In this document: piece after piece, positions 49,790 to 60,767 of the stretch
How positions within the stretch are numbered: position 1 is the first letter of the stretch
Layout: each line of letters begins with the position of its first letter
From: Ceratobasidium sp. AG-K
Lineage: Eukaryota > Basidiomycota > Agaricomycetes > Cantharellales > Ceratobasidiaceae
DNA: 64,000 bases
Direction: 5' to 3'
NCBI GenBank assembly: GCA_037039685.1
Contig: JAWNGF010000004.1
Location: 310,001 to 374,000, forward strand
The notes under the pieces: generated by a model
Databases searched by the model: none
The model's input: the letters and a program-made list of their open reading frames with translations, nothing else
Told to the model about the DNA's origin: nothing
Made by a program: the position numbers and the translations under genes

Positions 49790-50691
49790 CGTCACAACAT
49801 CCAGTTTTTGGTGTAGCTTTTTCTCGGTGTAACGCCGGTCTGAAGAGCTGGTTGAAGTGTATTATTCTGTCACGGATAGGGCTCCTATGATTTCGGTTTG
49901 GATCAGTTCGGGTCCCAAAATCCCCGTTATTACGTCAGCAACCGAACGGAACTGAAGCTGAACGGCTTTAAACGGCCGGCATTTGAAGATACCTCAGATA
50001 TCACGTGCAATGAACAGAGCCCGTATATAGGACAAACGCAATTATAGTATTCTACGTGTAGAGACAATCAAATTAATTCAAAGCTAGTGTGTTGATGCTG
50101 GAAAACCACCCGTGGCTCACGGATGATACTGCTACTAAGCCACATACAATTTGGAATCAAATACTAAATTATTGTGGGTTTCGTCGCATAGGAGTCTCGG
50201 ATCAATCGCATAATCATCGTCGTGGTCGGGGGTGCCTTCTTCCTCGAATTCTGGGTCGTCGGGAGTTTGTCGGCTATGATCGAGAATTGAGAGAGCGAAT
50301 TCTTGGTCCTCAGTAAACCACCCCCGTACAATTTTCTGACTATATGCGCTGGTGAGGAACTCGTATGTAAGGTTCCAACCCCTGAACGCGGCCTGGCGCC
50401 AGGCATCAAGGCCTTGCGAATCCGTTCACAACTGGTTTTATTTACTCAACCGCACAACTAGGGAACACAACTTAAATTACAGGTAAATCGTAGTTTTAAC
50501 TGCTACTATTCGGGTTGTTGTACAATAGATGCGTCATAGCCTCGCCGCACTCGGCTGTTGGCCATTTACCCAATTTTCCGTCACGCGGTGCGAGCGCCGC
50601 GTTGAACTTATTATGAAGGATACAGTATCTTCGGGGTTTGTCCCATATTATTGAAGCAGTATTCGAGTGTGAGGAAGGGGGGGTTATCGTT
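49790..50691. other. Intergenic, nothing recognised
   Basis: About 900 bases without a supportable gene. Short frames at 50089-50409 lack any coding feature. Confidence 0.5.
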
Positions 50692-50964
50692 TCAGAGATA
50701 TCTGCTTCCGTTCAAGCGATTGCCCTTCATGTCAGCACCTTTGAAGAACCGTTCGCTGCGGTCGTCCCACCAAGCTGATTTACCTATATAATTGAGGAAG
50801 ACGCTGGAATTTTCATTGCGGAGGTGTTGCCACCACCATTTGACCTTGATAAAACTCTCGATAACCGCAACATCACCGAGCTTGTTGTTCTTCAGAGCGG
50901 CGAAACGTTCAAGATCTTTGGGTTGTAATTTGGGCAAAACACCGCCCCAATACGCTACGAGCAC
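50692..50964 (-). CDS. Hypothetical 90-residue ORF
   Basis: Open frame MLVAYWGGVL..., with a Trp-rich KVKWWWQHLR and a basic end. I recognise no family. It abuts the breakpoint of the truncated GH128 copy, so it may be a piece of inserted or joined DNA rather than a gene. Confidence 0.25.
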   Translation of the reverse strand: MLVAYWGGVLPKLQPKDLERFAALKNNKLGDVAVIESFIKVKWWWQHLRNENSSVFLNYIGKSAWWDDRSERFFKGADMKGNRLNGSRYL

Positions 50965-51017
50965 ACTAGAAACGTCCCGCGTAGCGCTGCTATTCTGGCT
51001 GCTAGGTCCATTATGGG

Positions 51018-51327
51018 ACTAGTGGTATTGGCGGGGCGCCACGTCTCCCAGTTGTACATCCTGGAAAAGGCGAAGGTTTCACTTTATTTCATACAATGCG
51101 ATAATAATACATACCACTGAAAATTTCCGTTCCTGTTGGCTAGCGCACTGGAGTCCAGGCTCTTGCCCTCGTTATCTGTATGAGACGTCAGTCTCACGAG
51201 TGGGATTTGGCGAGTGCCGCCTGGACTTACACCAAGGCCATGCAAGGCCGCGCTTGCCTGCGCGCGCCCAAGGAGTAGCGGCCAGGAAAGCAGTAGCCAA
51301 AGCGGCGATCTTGGGTGCCGAAATCAT
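51018..51327 (-). pseudogene. Truncated GH128 glucanase copy
   Basis: The signal peptide (MISAPKIAALATAFLAAT), GKRGLAWPW and the next exon with NWETWRP match the intact copy at 55715-56835. Homology stops after NWETWRPA-TT at about 51018-51025, before either catalytic Glu. Only about 80 codons remain. Confidence 0.75.
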
Positions 51328-51489
51328 ATTGAGTTTAGTAGAAAAGCTGTCGGGTTGTTGAGTCGAGTCGAGTAAGCTGAGGAGGTTGGTGTACCCCGGG
51401 CATGCTCCACCCATATTTATAGCATTTCTTGGCGCAAGATAGGCAACAGATCTGTGTTCGACGCAGCACGTTCCTCATGCTCGGAGTGC

Positions 51490-51769
51490 TATTGAGATAT
51501 TACCGAGAACGTCTCGCACTCAATGAGCTTCTTAGCTAGGCCGCGCAGTGGAAGTAGGACTACAAGGATGATGTATATAGCGAATACGCAGTCGACTTTA
51601 TATACATGTGGACGTAGAACATAGAACGAGAGTGAAAGAACAATTGGTAACACGAATACGTGTACTCTCAGTCGGCACGAGAATAATCAGTCAGCATACA
51701 GCCAGTCAATCGTACATATTCAGTAAGTAGTACGTGTACATTTGATTCGATTCCATTCGATTCTCAATA
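51490..51769. mobile_element. 280-base MITE-like insertion with 5-base duplication
   Basis: The paralogous stretch at about 56990-57005 reads straight from gagtgct into cggggac, but here 280 bases intervene. The insert starts TATTGAGA and ends TCTCAATA, and AGTGC occurs on both sides (51485-51489 and 51770-51774). Terminal inverted repeats, a 5-base duplication and a natural empty site support a small DNA transposon. Confidence 0.7.
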
Positions 51770-52495
51770 AGTGCCCGGGGACGAGGCTAGAGCTCGCGTC
51801 CATTGCGCATTTCTTCCGATTAGCGCGCGACTTCAATTAGGACAGATGCAATGAACGCGCTCTTCTCTGGCGTATCATATGAACAATAGTGCCTTAGCGC
51901 CTCGATTAGCCGATGCTGGATCCGTGTAGTTGTCGCGTTGAATACGGGACTGATTGCCGGTCAAATCAACTACGTGATACGGAACATTGCAAACATACCC
52001 GACTGATGCTAAATGAGTGGCTTATCCTAGGAATTATGAGGTATGTTGAATGTGAGATGTTTGCGTCGAGGTCGTCCTACGACCTCACAGCAATCCTGAA
52101 TCTCAATCACTCGAAATCGACATTTCTTGTCGGTCCACTTACTACCGGTCCTAACCTGCGAATATGATCGGCGATTCGGCAAGGTAGAAGCTGGTTCGGA
52201 TCAAAACGCAATGCGTTGTTGTATCCATGTTAGGAAGTTGAACGATATCCTGTGGTAGACTACACGCGGCGCAGCGGAGAAAGCTGTTGCCTAATTAATA
52301 CTCCCTAGGTGGCAAAGCAGTCAAACACCCGGCGTCGCCCGTGGAACATGGTTGAAATTTGGCATGGTCACTGACACGTGACAAATCACAGTCTGCGGCT
52401 TTCCGTCTCGGACCGCATTGTCGATGCCCCACTTTGAAGTCTTGTAGCCAGTCTTCGAGAAAACGTTCCTATTGTTCACCTCCTTCCAATACATG

Positions 52496-54016
52496 ATGCG
52501 CTCCATTGGTTCTCGAACACTCATCTTCCAGCTTACTCGCTTAATTATGGTCTTCCAAGTATTCCTCTCTACAACTGCTAAATCAGTCTCACAGGATTCT
52601 TGGTTTGCGCCAGTCAAAGATGGTGCGCATACTTTCCTGCTATTTTGCCTAGCCCTAAACTAACCTCAGCTCGATTATCGAATTATTTTAGGTCTCGGCA
52701 TTTACATAGACGACCACGATCGCTTCTCGGTCAGCATCGCCCACTCCACTACCCAGGTCGATACTGTAATACGTGGCTACATTGATGTTCAAGAATTGTT
52801 TTCTGCTCGTGCAACAATCTCAGACTCCCTACCCGCACCTCGCCCGGAGGGGGGGAGAATATGGTCGACGTTCACCAACGACACAAATCGTGGAGTGGTT
52901 TTGCTGCGAACCGTGCTCGGAGTTTTGAGGGAAGCGTTAGGTGAGTCCCATTTTCATGATTATCTCCTGTTTTATTCCAGCCATGTGTTTCCTCAGGTGT
53001 AAAATATTTCCAGGCATGCGTTGTCGCCACGCCTCTTTACCTGCCCCACTCATTTTACGCCTTACTCTCCCCTGTAATAGAGGCAGTTTTCGAATGCCCA
53101 GAGGCTGCATATCTTTCTGTTGATGGCTATGTTGCTATCAGCGCGCTTCACCTGCCAGCTCACGAATTCGAAGAATCGTTCGCCGCACTCATTGCACCAA
53201 GTGGTTCCACTTATATACTTGGCGAGTATGGTTCACTTCTCATCTTCAACGTCTCCCCTTCGCCACCCAATCTTCAGCAAACGCTCTCAGAGCACAATAT
53301 CACCACTGTTGTTGTTATTCAGGACGACGAAATGAACCAAACCCTGGGTTCGACATTTGGACCCAATGGTACCCCAATCCAATATGTGAATTCTGGTGTT
53401 GTCTCGCAAGGTGCCGCCATCATGGCAGCTAGCGGGATAATGGGCCCGCCCGTGGAAATCATGAATTTCGCCCTAAGCGTGGTACTTTACGGCACACAAT
53501 CCCATATCCTGATCAATCGTAATTCAATTCTCCCTAGGACAATCAACATTACTCTTACAACAACCCACGACAACCAACGTACTGCGATCATCAAGCTTCG
53601 AGAAGGCTCTCGACCGCGTCTGAATGATACTCTTCCACTCATGTCCCTTGTTCTGGATGGGTTACCCGCTGCCCCAGCCGGCGCATTACAGATCCACCTT
53701 GCAGTCACAGTCGATTATTATTACAGCGTTGTAATGGAGGCCTCTGAGCCCATCTCGGGTGCGCGCACAAAGCGAGTGCAAGAACTACACAAGGGGTATG
53801 AGATCAACTTTCTGGATAACTTTATTCTGGATACAGAGAGATATCACGACCAGGACGAGGAGTATCGCAAAGAAATGGACAATCAACGGTTGAAAGGGGG
53901 TGGAGTACGTCGGTTTGGGTTTTACCTTGTTCAGCACTAACCTACTTTTCTAATGAAAAGTCAGATGCATGGGCAGTAAAACTCGCTGAAGAAAGTTGCC
54001 AACAAGATTGCCTGTA
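52496..54016 (+). CDS. Secreted, divergent Hsp70-like protein, copy 1
   Basis: Exon 1 encodes a signal-peptide-like start (MRSIGSRTLIFQLTRLIMVF). Splicing joins DSWFAPVKDG to LGIYIDDHDRFSVSIAHS. Further on, ALGVKYFQACVVATPLYL aligns with the Hsp70 V-x-x-A-V-V-T-V-P-A-Y-F strand, and GVVSQGAAIMAASG with the EAVAYGAA region. TTTHDNQRTAIIKLREGSR and LPLMSLVLDGLPAAPAGAL match the substrate-binding-domain start (TYSDNQ..V.I.V.EGER, L.GIPPAPRG). The ATPase phosphate loops (DLGTT, DLGGGT) are not recognisable, so ATP cycling is unlikely. It is an ER or secreted holdase-like relative. Last exon ends LAEESCQQDCL. An alternative ATG lies three bases upstream. Confidence 0.68.
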
Positions 54017-55714
54017 GAGTCGTCGTATGATATCGCCGTGCGACATTGGCCTCCTGGATACCCTTTGGGGGTAGTTCAAAACCTGTTACCTTGATACTGC
54101 AATCCAGATGCAATAATATCGGTCACGTTGCTAGACGGTGTATATTACCACGAGTTCCAAAATGCTTATCTATTATATACCGTGAAAACTCCTGCCAATA
54201 GAGCCTCGCACTGACCTATAACGCGAGTGTCAGGTGTCCCATGTATATGCGGCAAGATCCATGTCAATCTAGCTGAGTTTCCTCATCTGCATTTGTTACT
54301 AGGAGAGTCAATTACATTCCCAGTCTGTGGATTTTCAGACTCTACGTTGTTTCCACACTGATTATGCATACGTGATTAGTGGAATAGCCCACGGTTGTCA
54401 GAAATTTTGCAATCAGTACCTAAGCATTGAATTAGGAAAGTAACAGATCTCTATAAATACCCATGTAATTTAATATGAAGTTTATCGATTCGTATTCATT
54501 TGCGTTTGGCAGACTTCAAGTTGGCCTACACGCAACTGGCAGAACCTCTACAATGTATGAGCCAGCTCACTCCATCGGATCGCCTGATTCGTCCTCTTCT
54601 TTGTGTTGTGTTTCCGTATTCATTTGCTTTTGTGGCGTTACATTGTGTAACGCGGCTGTGCCTTGCACGAAGTCTTTCATACAGCATGACTCATATGGAC
54701 ACTCCACTGGCTGTTAACTCATGTGGCTACGCCTTGTATGACTTGGCCACCTCTGAATATATATACAAGATGTAACCCCAGCTTGTTTTGTCTCACAGGC
54801 TTGTTTCATGTATAGCTCCGTCAGTTGTTGACCAAACGTGTTCTAAAGACATGCGTTCTGTAGCTACGAGGCTTCTTATTTATTATATAGTATTTACACA
54901 ATGATATGAGACGACATTCCTACGCTATGCACGTTTTAGTTTGAAATTTGAAAGTATTGTAGAGGTTTTGTCGGGCACTGTATATAGCTACTCAGAGATA
55001 TTGCGAGTGGGACGAGGGGCTTAGAAAGCGAGCTGATGAGTGGGTATGGGACTCCAAAAAGGTATGATACATTTGAGCACGTTAGCATCCCATAGTCACC
55101 AAAGTCTTGGGTTCGAAGAATAGCAAAGGAGCTCTGGGGCACTTTAATATGGGATATGCTTGCGGGGAAACTTAGGAGAATTCTTATGGGAACCATAGAA
55201 CTAAACTTTACCAATGGAAAAAGTGTACTGGCCTGGTGGAAAGTTTCCCTTTGCGCCTTATCTCTTGCCTCAATGCGATCTATCTGTATCGCTATAATGG
55301 TTGTGCTACGTACCACATCTACCAACTACCCTGTGAATGATTCCTCTCCCAGTTAAGTCTTGTTGCTGTAAACTTCATAGGAAGCTTGACGCCAGGAAAA
55401 CTATGACCATAGCCACATGCATGAGCACTGAATCATGGAAGTCACCTGGGCTAAAGCTTTGGATTGAGTTTCTATTTGCATTGCGGCGTTGAACTCGAAC
55501 CTACAAGCTAGTTAAGTAAGCTGAGATGAATTATTCATAAGTTTTGTGTTGCATTTTCAACGGAAGGTGTACCACCCAAACATGTATGCGCTTGGTTATG
55601 GCTAACTTCACCAATGCTTCGTGGGTTTGCACAAAAGGGTAAAGAGGTTTTATATGGGGATTGTATCTACGGGATTAATGCCTTTGTCTACCAGCCGATC
55701 TATCATATCTGAAA
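54017..55714. other. Intergenic between duplicated modules
   Basis: About 1.7 kb with small frames (54475-54775 plus, 54936-55325 minus) that show no domain, no paired-exon logic and no counterpart in the other module. Nothing supportable. Confidence 0.45.
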
Positions 55715-56835
55715 CTATCCACGGTAAGCGATGCCGTTGGCGCTCAGGCTTCCGTCGTCGTTGTACAGAGACGAGCCGGTTCCAACTTCTCCTCCCCCAG
55801 TATTGCCAGCGATCAGCGAAGGGGAGCTCGCACCAAAAACGGCATACTGCAACAGGGTGAGTGACGTTGGAGCGATTCAATTGCTCGTGCTCACGTAGGT
55901 GACATAAGAAGCCCCGTCAAGGAATGACATGGCCGACTTGAGGAAAGCAACCTGCTGGTCACGTGCAGCCGGGGAAACCAGAGCAAACTCGGAAACAATC
56001 AGCTGTAGAGGGCAGTGAGAACCTACTCGTCGCACTGAACCGAAGACTTGCCTGGTAGTTGGGGAATCGGCTGTGTGCGTTCTGGACGTGCGACTGGAAG
56101 GCGGCAAAGGAGCTACCGTACCAGTGGATATTGACATAGTCAAAGTAGCACTGTCATAAATGGGGGCGTCAGCAAGCTCAATTGTATCTCTGAACCTTAA
56201 CTCACACGCCCAGCGCAGGCCGAGATGAATGCCGCAACCCAATCGAGACCTTGACCAGCCGTGGTACTGGAGGTAACCGAAGGAATGGCCTTTTCTGCAA
56301 TATTCAGGCCCACGTTAGTAACGAATAAGTGACTTTTTTCTACTGCGTACTGATCTGAAGGGGGTTGATGTACTGAATGTACCAGTTGGCGGCGGTCACA
56401 GCGGAGATCCCGTTGATATCGGGCTCGTTGAGACTCAGGACAGTGTTCCATCCTTGCTGAGAAGCACGAGTCGCGAGCTGGGAGATGGGAGATGAATCAC
56501 AGTCCAAGCAGCGCTGCATGCCGACCCAGTTCATGTTAGTGGTCTTGGCGGGGCGCCATGTCTCCCAGTTGTACATCCTGTGCGGGGGTTATTTTGATTC
56601 TATATCACTTGACGATATTACCCACCACTGGACATTGCCGTTTCCGTTGGCTAGCGCGCTGGAGTCCAGGTTCTTGCCTTCGTTATCTATTCAAGGCATC
56701 AGTTTTGTGAGTGGGATATGCTTGGGGTGTGGTCTTACACCAAGGCCAAGCAAGGCCACGCTTGCCTGCGTACACGGACGGAGTAGCGGCCAGGAAAGCA
56801 GTAGCCAAAGCGGCGATCTTGGGTGTCGAAAGCAT
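55715..56835 (-). CDS. GH128 (Asl1-like) secreted beta-1,3-glucanase
   Basis: Signal peptide MLSTPKIAALATAFLAAT, then GKRGLAWPW, typical of the GH128/Glyco_hydro_cc start. Exons continue NWETWRPAKTTNMNWVGM, then SLNEPDINGIS, whose Glu is the expected acid/base, AANWYIQYINPL, a GLDWVAAFISACAG block, YVNIHWYG, and LIVSEFALVS with the nucleophile Glu. The last exon ends SANGIAYRG. GH128 enzymes cleave beta-1,3-glucan, the main fungal wall polymer, so wall remodelling is the likely job. It is divergent from Hsp70-like copy 2, 928 bases apart, repeating the arrangement of the previous module. It appears intact. Confidence 0.8.
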
Positions 56836-57763
56836 GATGAGTTTAGTAGAAAAGCTGTCGGGTTGTTGAGTCGAGTCGAGTAAGCTGAGGAGCTTGGCTT
56901 GCCCATGCTCGCCCTAACCATATTTATAGCACTTCTTGGCGCAAGATAGGCAACAGATCCGTGTTCGAAGCAGCACACTCCTCATGCTCGGAGTGCTCGG
57001 GGACGCGGCTAGAACTCGCGTCCGTCGCGCGTTTCTTCGGATCAGTTATGGACGACTGGAATTAGCACAGATGCATCGAATGTTCTTGTTTCTGGCATAT
57101 CATATGGACGATAGCGCCTTAGCGCATCGACTAGCCGACACTGGATCCGCGTAGTGGTCGCGTAGAACGCGGGACCGATTGCCGGTCAAATCAACCACGT
57201 GACATGAACCATCCCAAACAAATCCCGACTGATGCTAAATTAATCGCTTATTGTGGCACAACAATCAGGTGTGTTTAGTGTGAGATGTCTATGCCGAGAT
57301 CCCTCTACGCAAGTACAGTAATGGTAACCCTCGAGTGCTCGAAATCGATATTCTTTGTCGGTCCGCCTCCTACCAGGTGACACTACTGCGAATATGATCG
57401 GCGATTCGACAAGGTAGAAGTTAGTTCGGCTCTAAACACGGTGCGCTGTATCCATGTTAGGACGTTAAACGATGTCGTACGACAGACTACACGCAGCGCA
57501 GCGGGGGAGACTCTCCCTGCCGAAATCTTCCCTGGGTGGCAAAGCGGTCAAACGCCCAGCGTTCAAGTTGTTCGTGGACCACAGTTGAAATTTGGCATGA
57601 ACACTGACACGTAAGGTATCGAGAAGAAAAACCAGACGCCGACACGTGACAAGTAAAATTCCCCGACTTTTCATCTCGGGCCGCATTATCCATACCTGAC
57701 TTGGAAGTCTCGTAGCCAGCCTTTGACATAACGCTCCGATTGTTCGCCTTCCTCCAAAACATA

Positions 57764-59293
57764 ATGTGCTTCCTTGGTTCTCGGAAATTCATCTTCCAAC
57801 TTACCTGCCTGATCGTAATTTTGCAAGTATTTCTCTCAGCCACAGCTAAATCAACCTCTCAGGATTCTTGGTTCGCCCCAGTGAAAGATGGTGCGCATAC
57901 TCCCTTACTATTTTCCATTGCTCGAAACTGGCCTCAGCTCAATTACTGACTTACCACAGGTCTTGGCATTTACATAGACGACCACGATCGCTTCTCGGTC
58001 AGCATTGCCCACTCCATCACCCAGGTCGATTCGATATTATGTGGCTACATTGATGTCCAAGAATTGTTTTATGCCCGTGCTGTAATCTCTGACTCCCTGC
58101 CCCCACCTCGCCTGGAAGGAGGGAAAATATGGTCGACATTTGCCAGCAACACAGATCGTGGAGCAGTGCTGCTACGAGCCGTCCTCAAAGAGTTGGGAAA
58201 TGTGCTGGGTAGGTTCCATTATCTCGATTATTTCCTGTCTCTTATCTTATCTAAATCACGTTTTTCTTCAGGCATAGAATACTTCCAAGCATGTGTTGTC
58301 GCTACACCTCTTTACCTACACACCTCATCTCGTAATTCACTTTCCCCTTTAATCGAGGCGGTTTTCGAATGCCCAGAAGGTGCATATCTGTCCGTGGATG
58401 CCCTTGTTGCTACCGAAGCGATTCAACCGCCCGTTCATGAACTCGAAGAATCGGTCGTCGCCCTCATTGCACCAAGCGGTTTCACTTATGTACTTGGCGA
58501 ATATGTCTCACCCCTCATCTTCGATATCTACCCTTCGCCGCCTAATCTCCAACAAACACTCCTGGAGCACAATATCACCGCTGTTGTCGTTATTCAGGAC
58601 GACGAAATGAACCAAACCCTGGGTTCGACATTTGGACCAAACAGCACCCCGATCCAGTATGTGAATTCTGGCGTTGTCTCGCAAGGTGCCGCCATCATGG
58701 CAGCTAGCGGGATAATGGGCCCGCCCGTGGAAATCATGAATTTCGCCCTAAGCGTGGTACTTTACGGCACACAATCCCATATCCTGATCAACCGTAATTC
58801 AATTCTCCCTAGGACAATCAACATTACTCTTACGACAACCCACGACAACCAACGTACTGCGATCATCGAGCTTCGAGAAGGCTCTCGACCGCGTCTGAAT
58901 GATACTCTTCCACTCATGTCCCTTGTTCTGGACGGGCTACCCGCTGCCCCAGCCGGCGCATTACAGATCCACCTTTCAGTTACGGTCGATTATTATTACA
59001 GCGTTGTAATGGAGGCCTCTGAGCCCATCTCGGGTGCGCGAACTAAGCGAGTGCAAGATCTAAATAGGGGGTATGGGGGCGAATTTTTGGATAACTTTAT
59101 TCTGGATACAGAGAGATATCACGACCAGGACGAGGCGTATCGCAAAGCGATGGATAATCGGCGGTTGAGCGGGGGGGAGGTACGTTGATTTGGGCGCCTG
59201 TTCTGTTCAGTACTAACCAACGTTTCTGAACCAAAGTCAGATGCATGGGCGGTAAAACTTGCTGAAGATAGCCATCAACTCGATGGCCTGTAG
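57764..59293 (+). CDS. Secreted, divergent Hsp70-like protein, copy 2
   Basis: Same architecture as 52496-54016: signal-like MCFLGSRKFIFQLTCLIVIL, DSWFAPVKDG spliced to LGIYIDDHDRFSV, an intron within the region after LGNVLG, then GIEYFQACVVATPLYL and a substrate-binding-type domain. The stretch from VVVIQDDEMNQTLG to the end is almost identical in the two copies, while the first half differs much more. That pattern suggests gene conversion or selection on the C-terminal half. The last exon (SDAWAVKLAEDS) ends at 59293. Confidence 0.68.
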
Positions 59294-60767
59294 AGCAGTC
59301 ATATGGTATCGTCGTGCGACGTTGGCCTCCCGGATACCCTCAGGGATCAAACCACAACCCGTTCCCCTGATAATCCAGAAACAATACGACCGATAGTGTT
59401 CCTAGCTGGTGTATACGATCGCGAGTTCCAAAATGACTATTTATATGCTATGGAAACGCCCGACCATCAGATCCCCCACTAATCCATAATGCGAGCCCGA
59501 ATTGTCGCGAATATATGCGGTAAGATTTCGCGTAGATCGACCTAGGATTCTTTAACTGTATTGGTAACTATGAGTGTTATTTAAGTCCCCGGCCTGTGGA
59601 CCCCCGGACGAGGGGTTGTTTCTGCGCTGACTATACATGTGTGATTGGTGAAATAACCTACGGTTGGTGGAAGTTTTGCAAAAAGTGCCTAAGCATTCGG
59701 TGGAGAATTTCAAGCGTACTTTAGCCAACCATTCAACCACATCAGCCCAACCATTGATGTAGCGCAATGGAATACACCGGGGCTCAAGATTTATGAATTT
59801 CATTGATAAACGGCCATCAACCAATCGTGCTATCCGAAGTCGGGGTCAGAGTTGAAATTCTATTTTTGTTCTCGACGAATTAGGCACGCGGTGCATGACT
59901 TCACAAAATGAAAGGCGACAAATCAGAGACAAACACGTGTAAGCAATTATTAGTGCCCTGCGCTCTCACGTAAGCGACGTTGCTTTCCTGCCGGTACAGT
60001 AATGCATTCAATGGTTTTGGGTAGGTAGGGTGAGTGGAGTAAATACCTTTCACGTGACTCAGCATTTCGTTCGTTCAATATCTCGATTGTTTCTCAAGTG
60101 TATCGAATGTTTAAGTATTTTTTAATAGCCTCGGTGTTGCGTATTATTCGCATATTTATGTGCATTTTTACTATTCGTATTTACAGATCTATCGGCTGTT
60201 TGGTCAGAAACACGAGGTCACGTGAAAGGTAGCGTCTAATAGTGTAGTATTCGTGCCTTTCAAGGTCCCAACTCAAATCTAAGCGTTGATCAGGGGTCGC
60301 GCATATAAGATACATCCTGCGGTCGGAGCTCCTTGCATTTGATTAGTTGCCAATCATTTTCGGTTAGCTTGTCTCGAGCCAACGTTCTCAAACCGTGGTA
60401 TGCGCTTCCTAGTTTTACGGGCGCTCCCGTGGTAAAAGCCTGCCCTACCACGGTAAGCAGTTCTTGGCGGCTATAACGTGGCCGCTGTTGGCAGATGCCG
60501 ACCCGAACCTTGGCACGAGAGCGCGACTGTGTTACAGGCATTTCCGATTATTGACGGCGTAAGCTATTTTGGTGGAGCGCCCAGGAACGCACTGCGACTA
60601 TGCCTATCCCGTTGAGCCAGGCAGTGCGTTTTAAGGCGAGAATGAACCGAGTGCGTTTGTTTTTGATCACCAGTGATCGGAAAATGGCTCGAACCCCTTG
60701 TCGTTAAAGTTGTTAGTCCTCATGTGTTCTGTGCCAACGGCTCCCCTTCTTCGAGCTTGTCGTCGCA
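59294..60767. other. Intergenic, no supported gene
   Basis: About 1.5 kb. A minus-strand frame at 60290-60541 (MPVTQSRSRAKVRVG start) has no family signal. CACGTGA occurs near 60050 and 60220. Confidence 0.45.
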
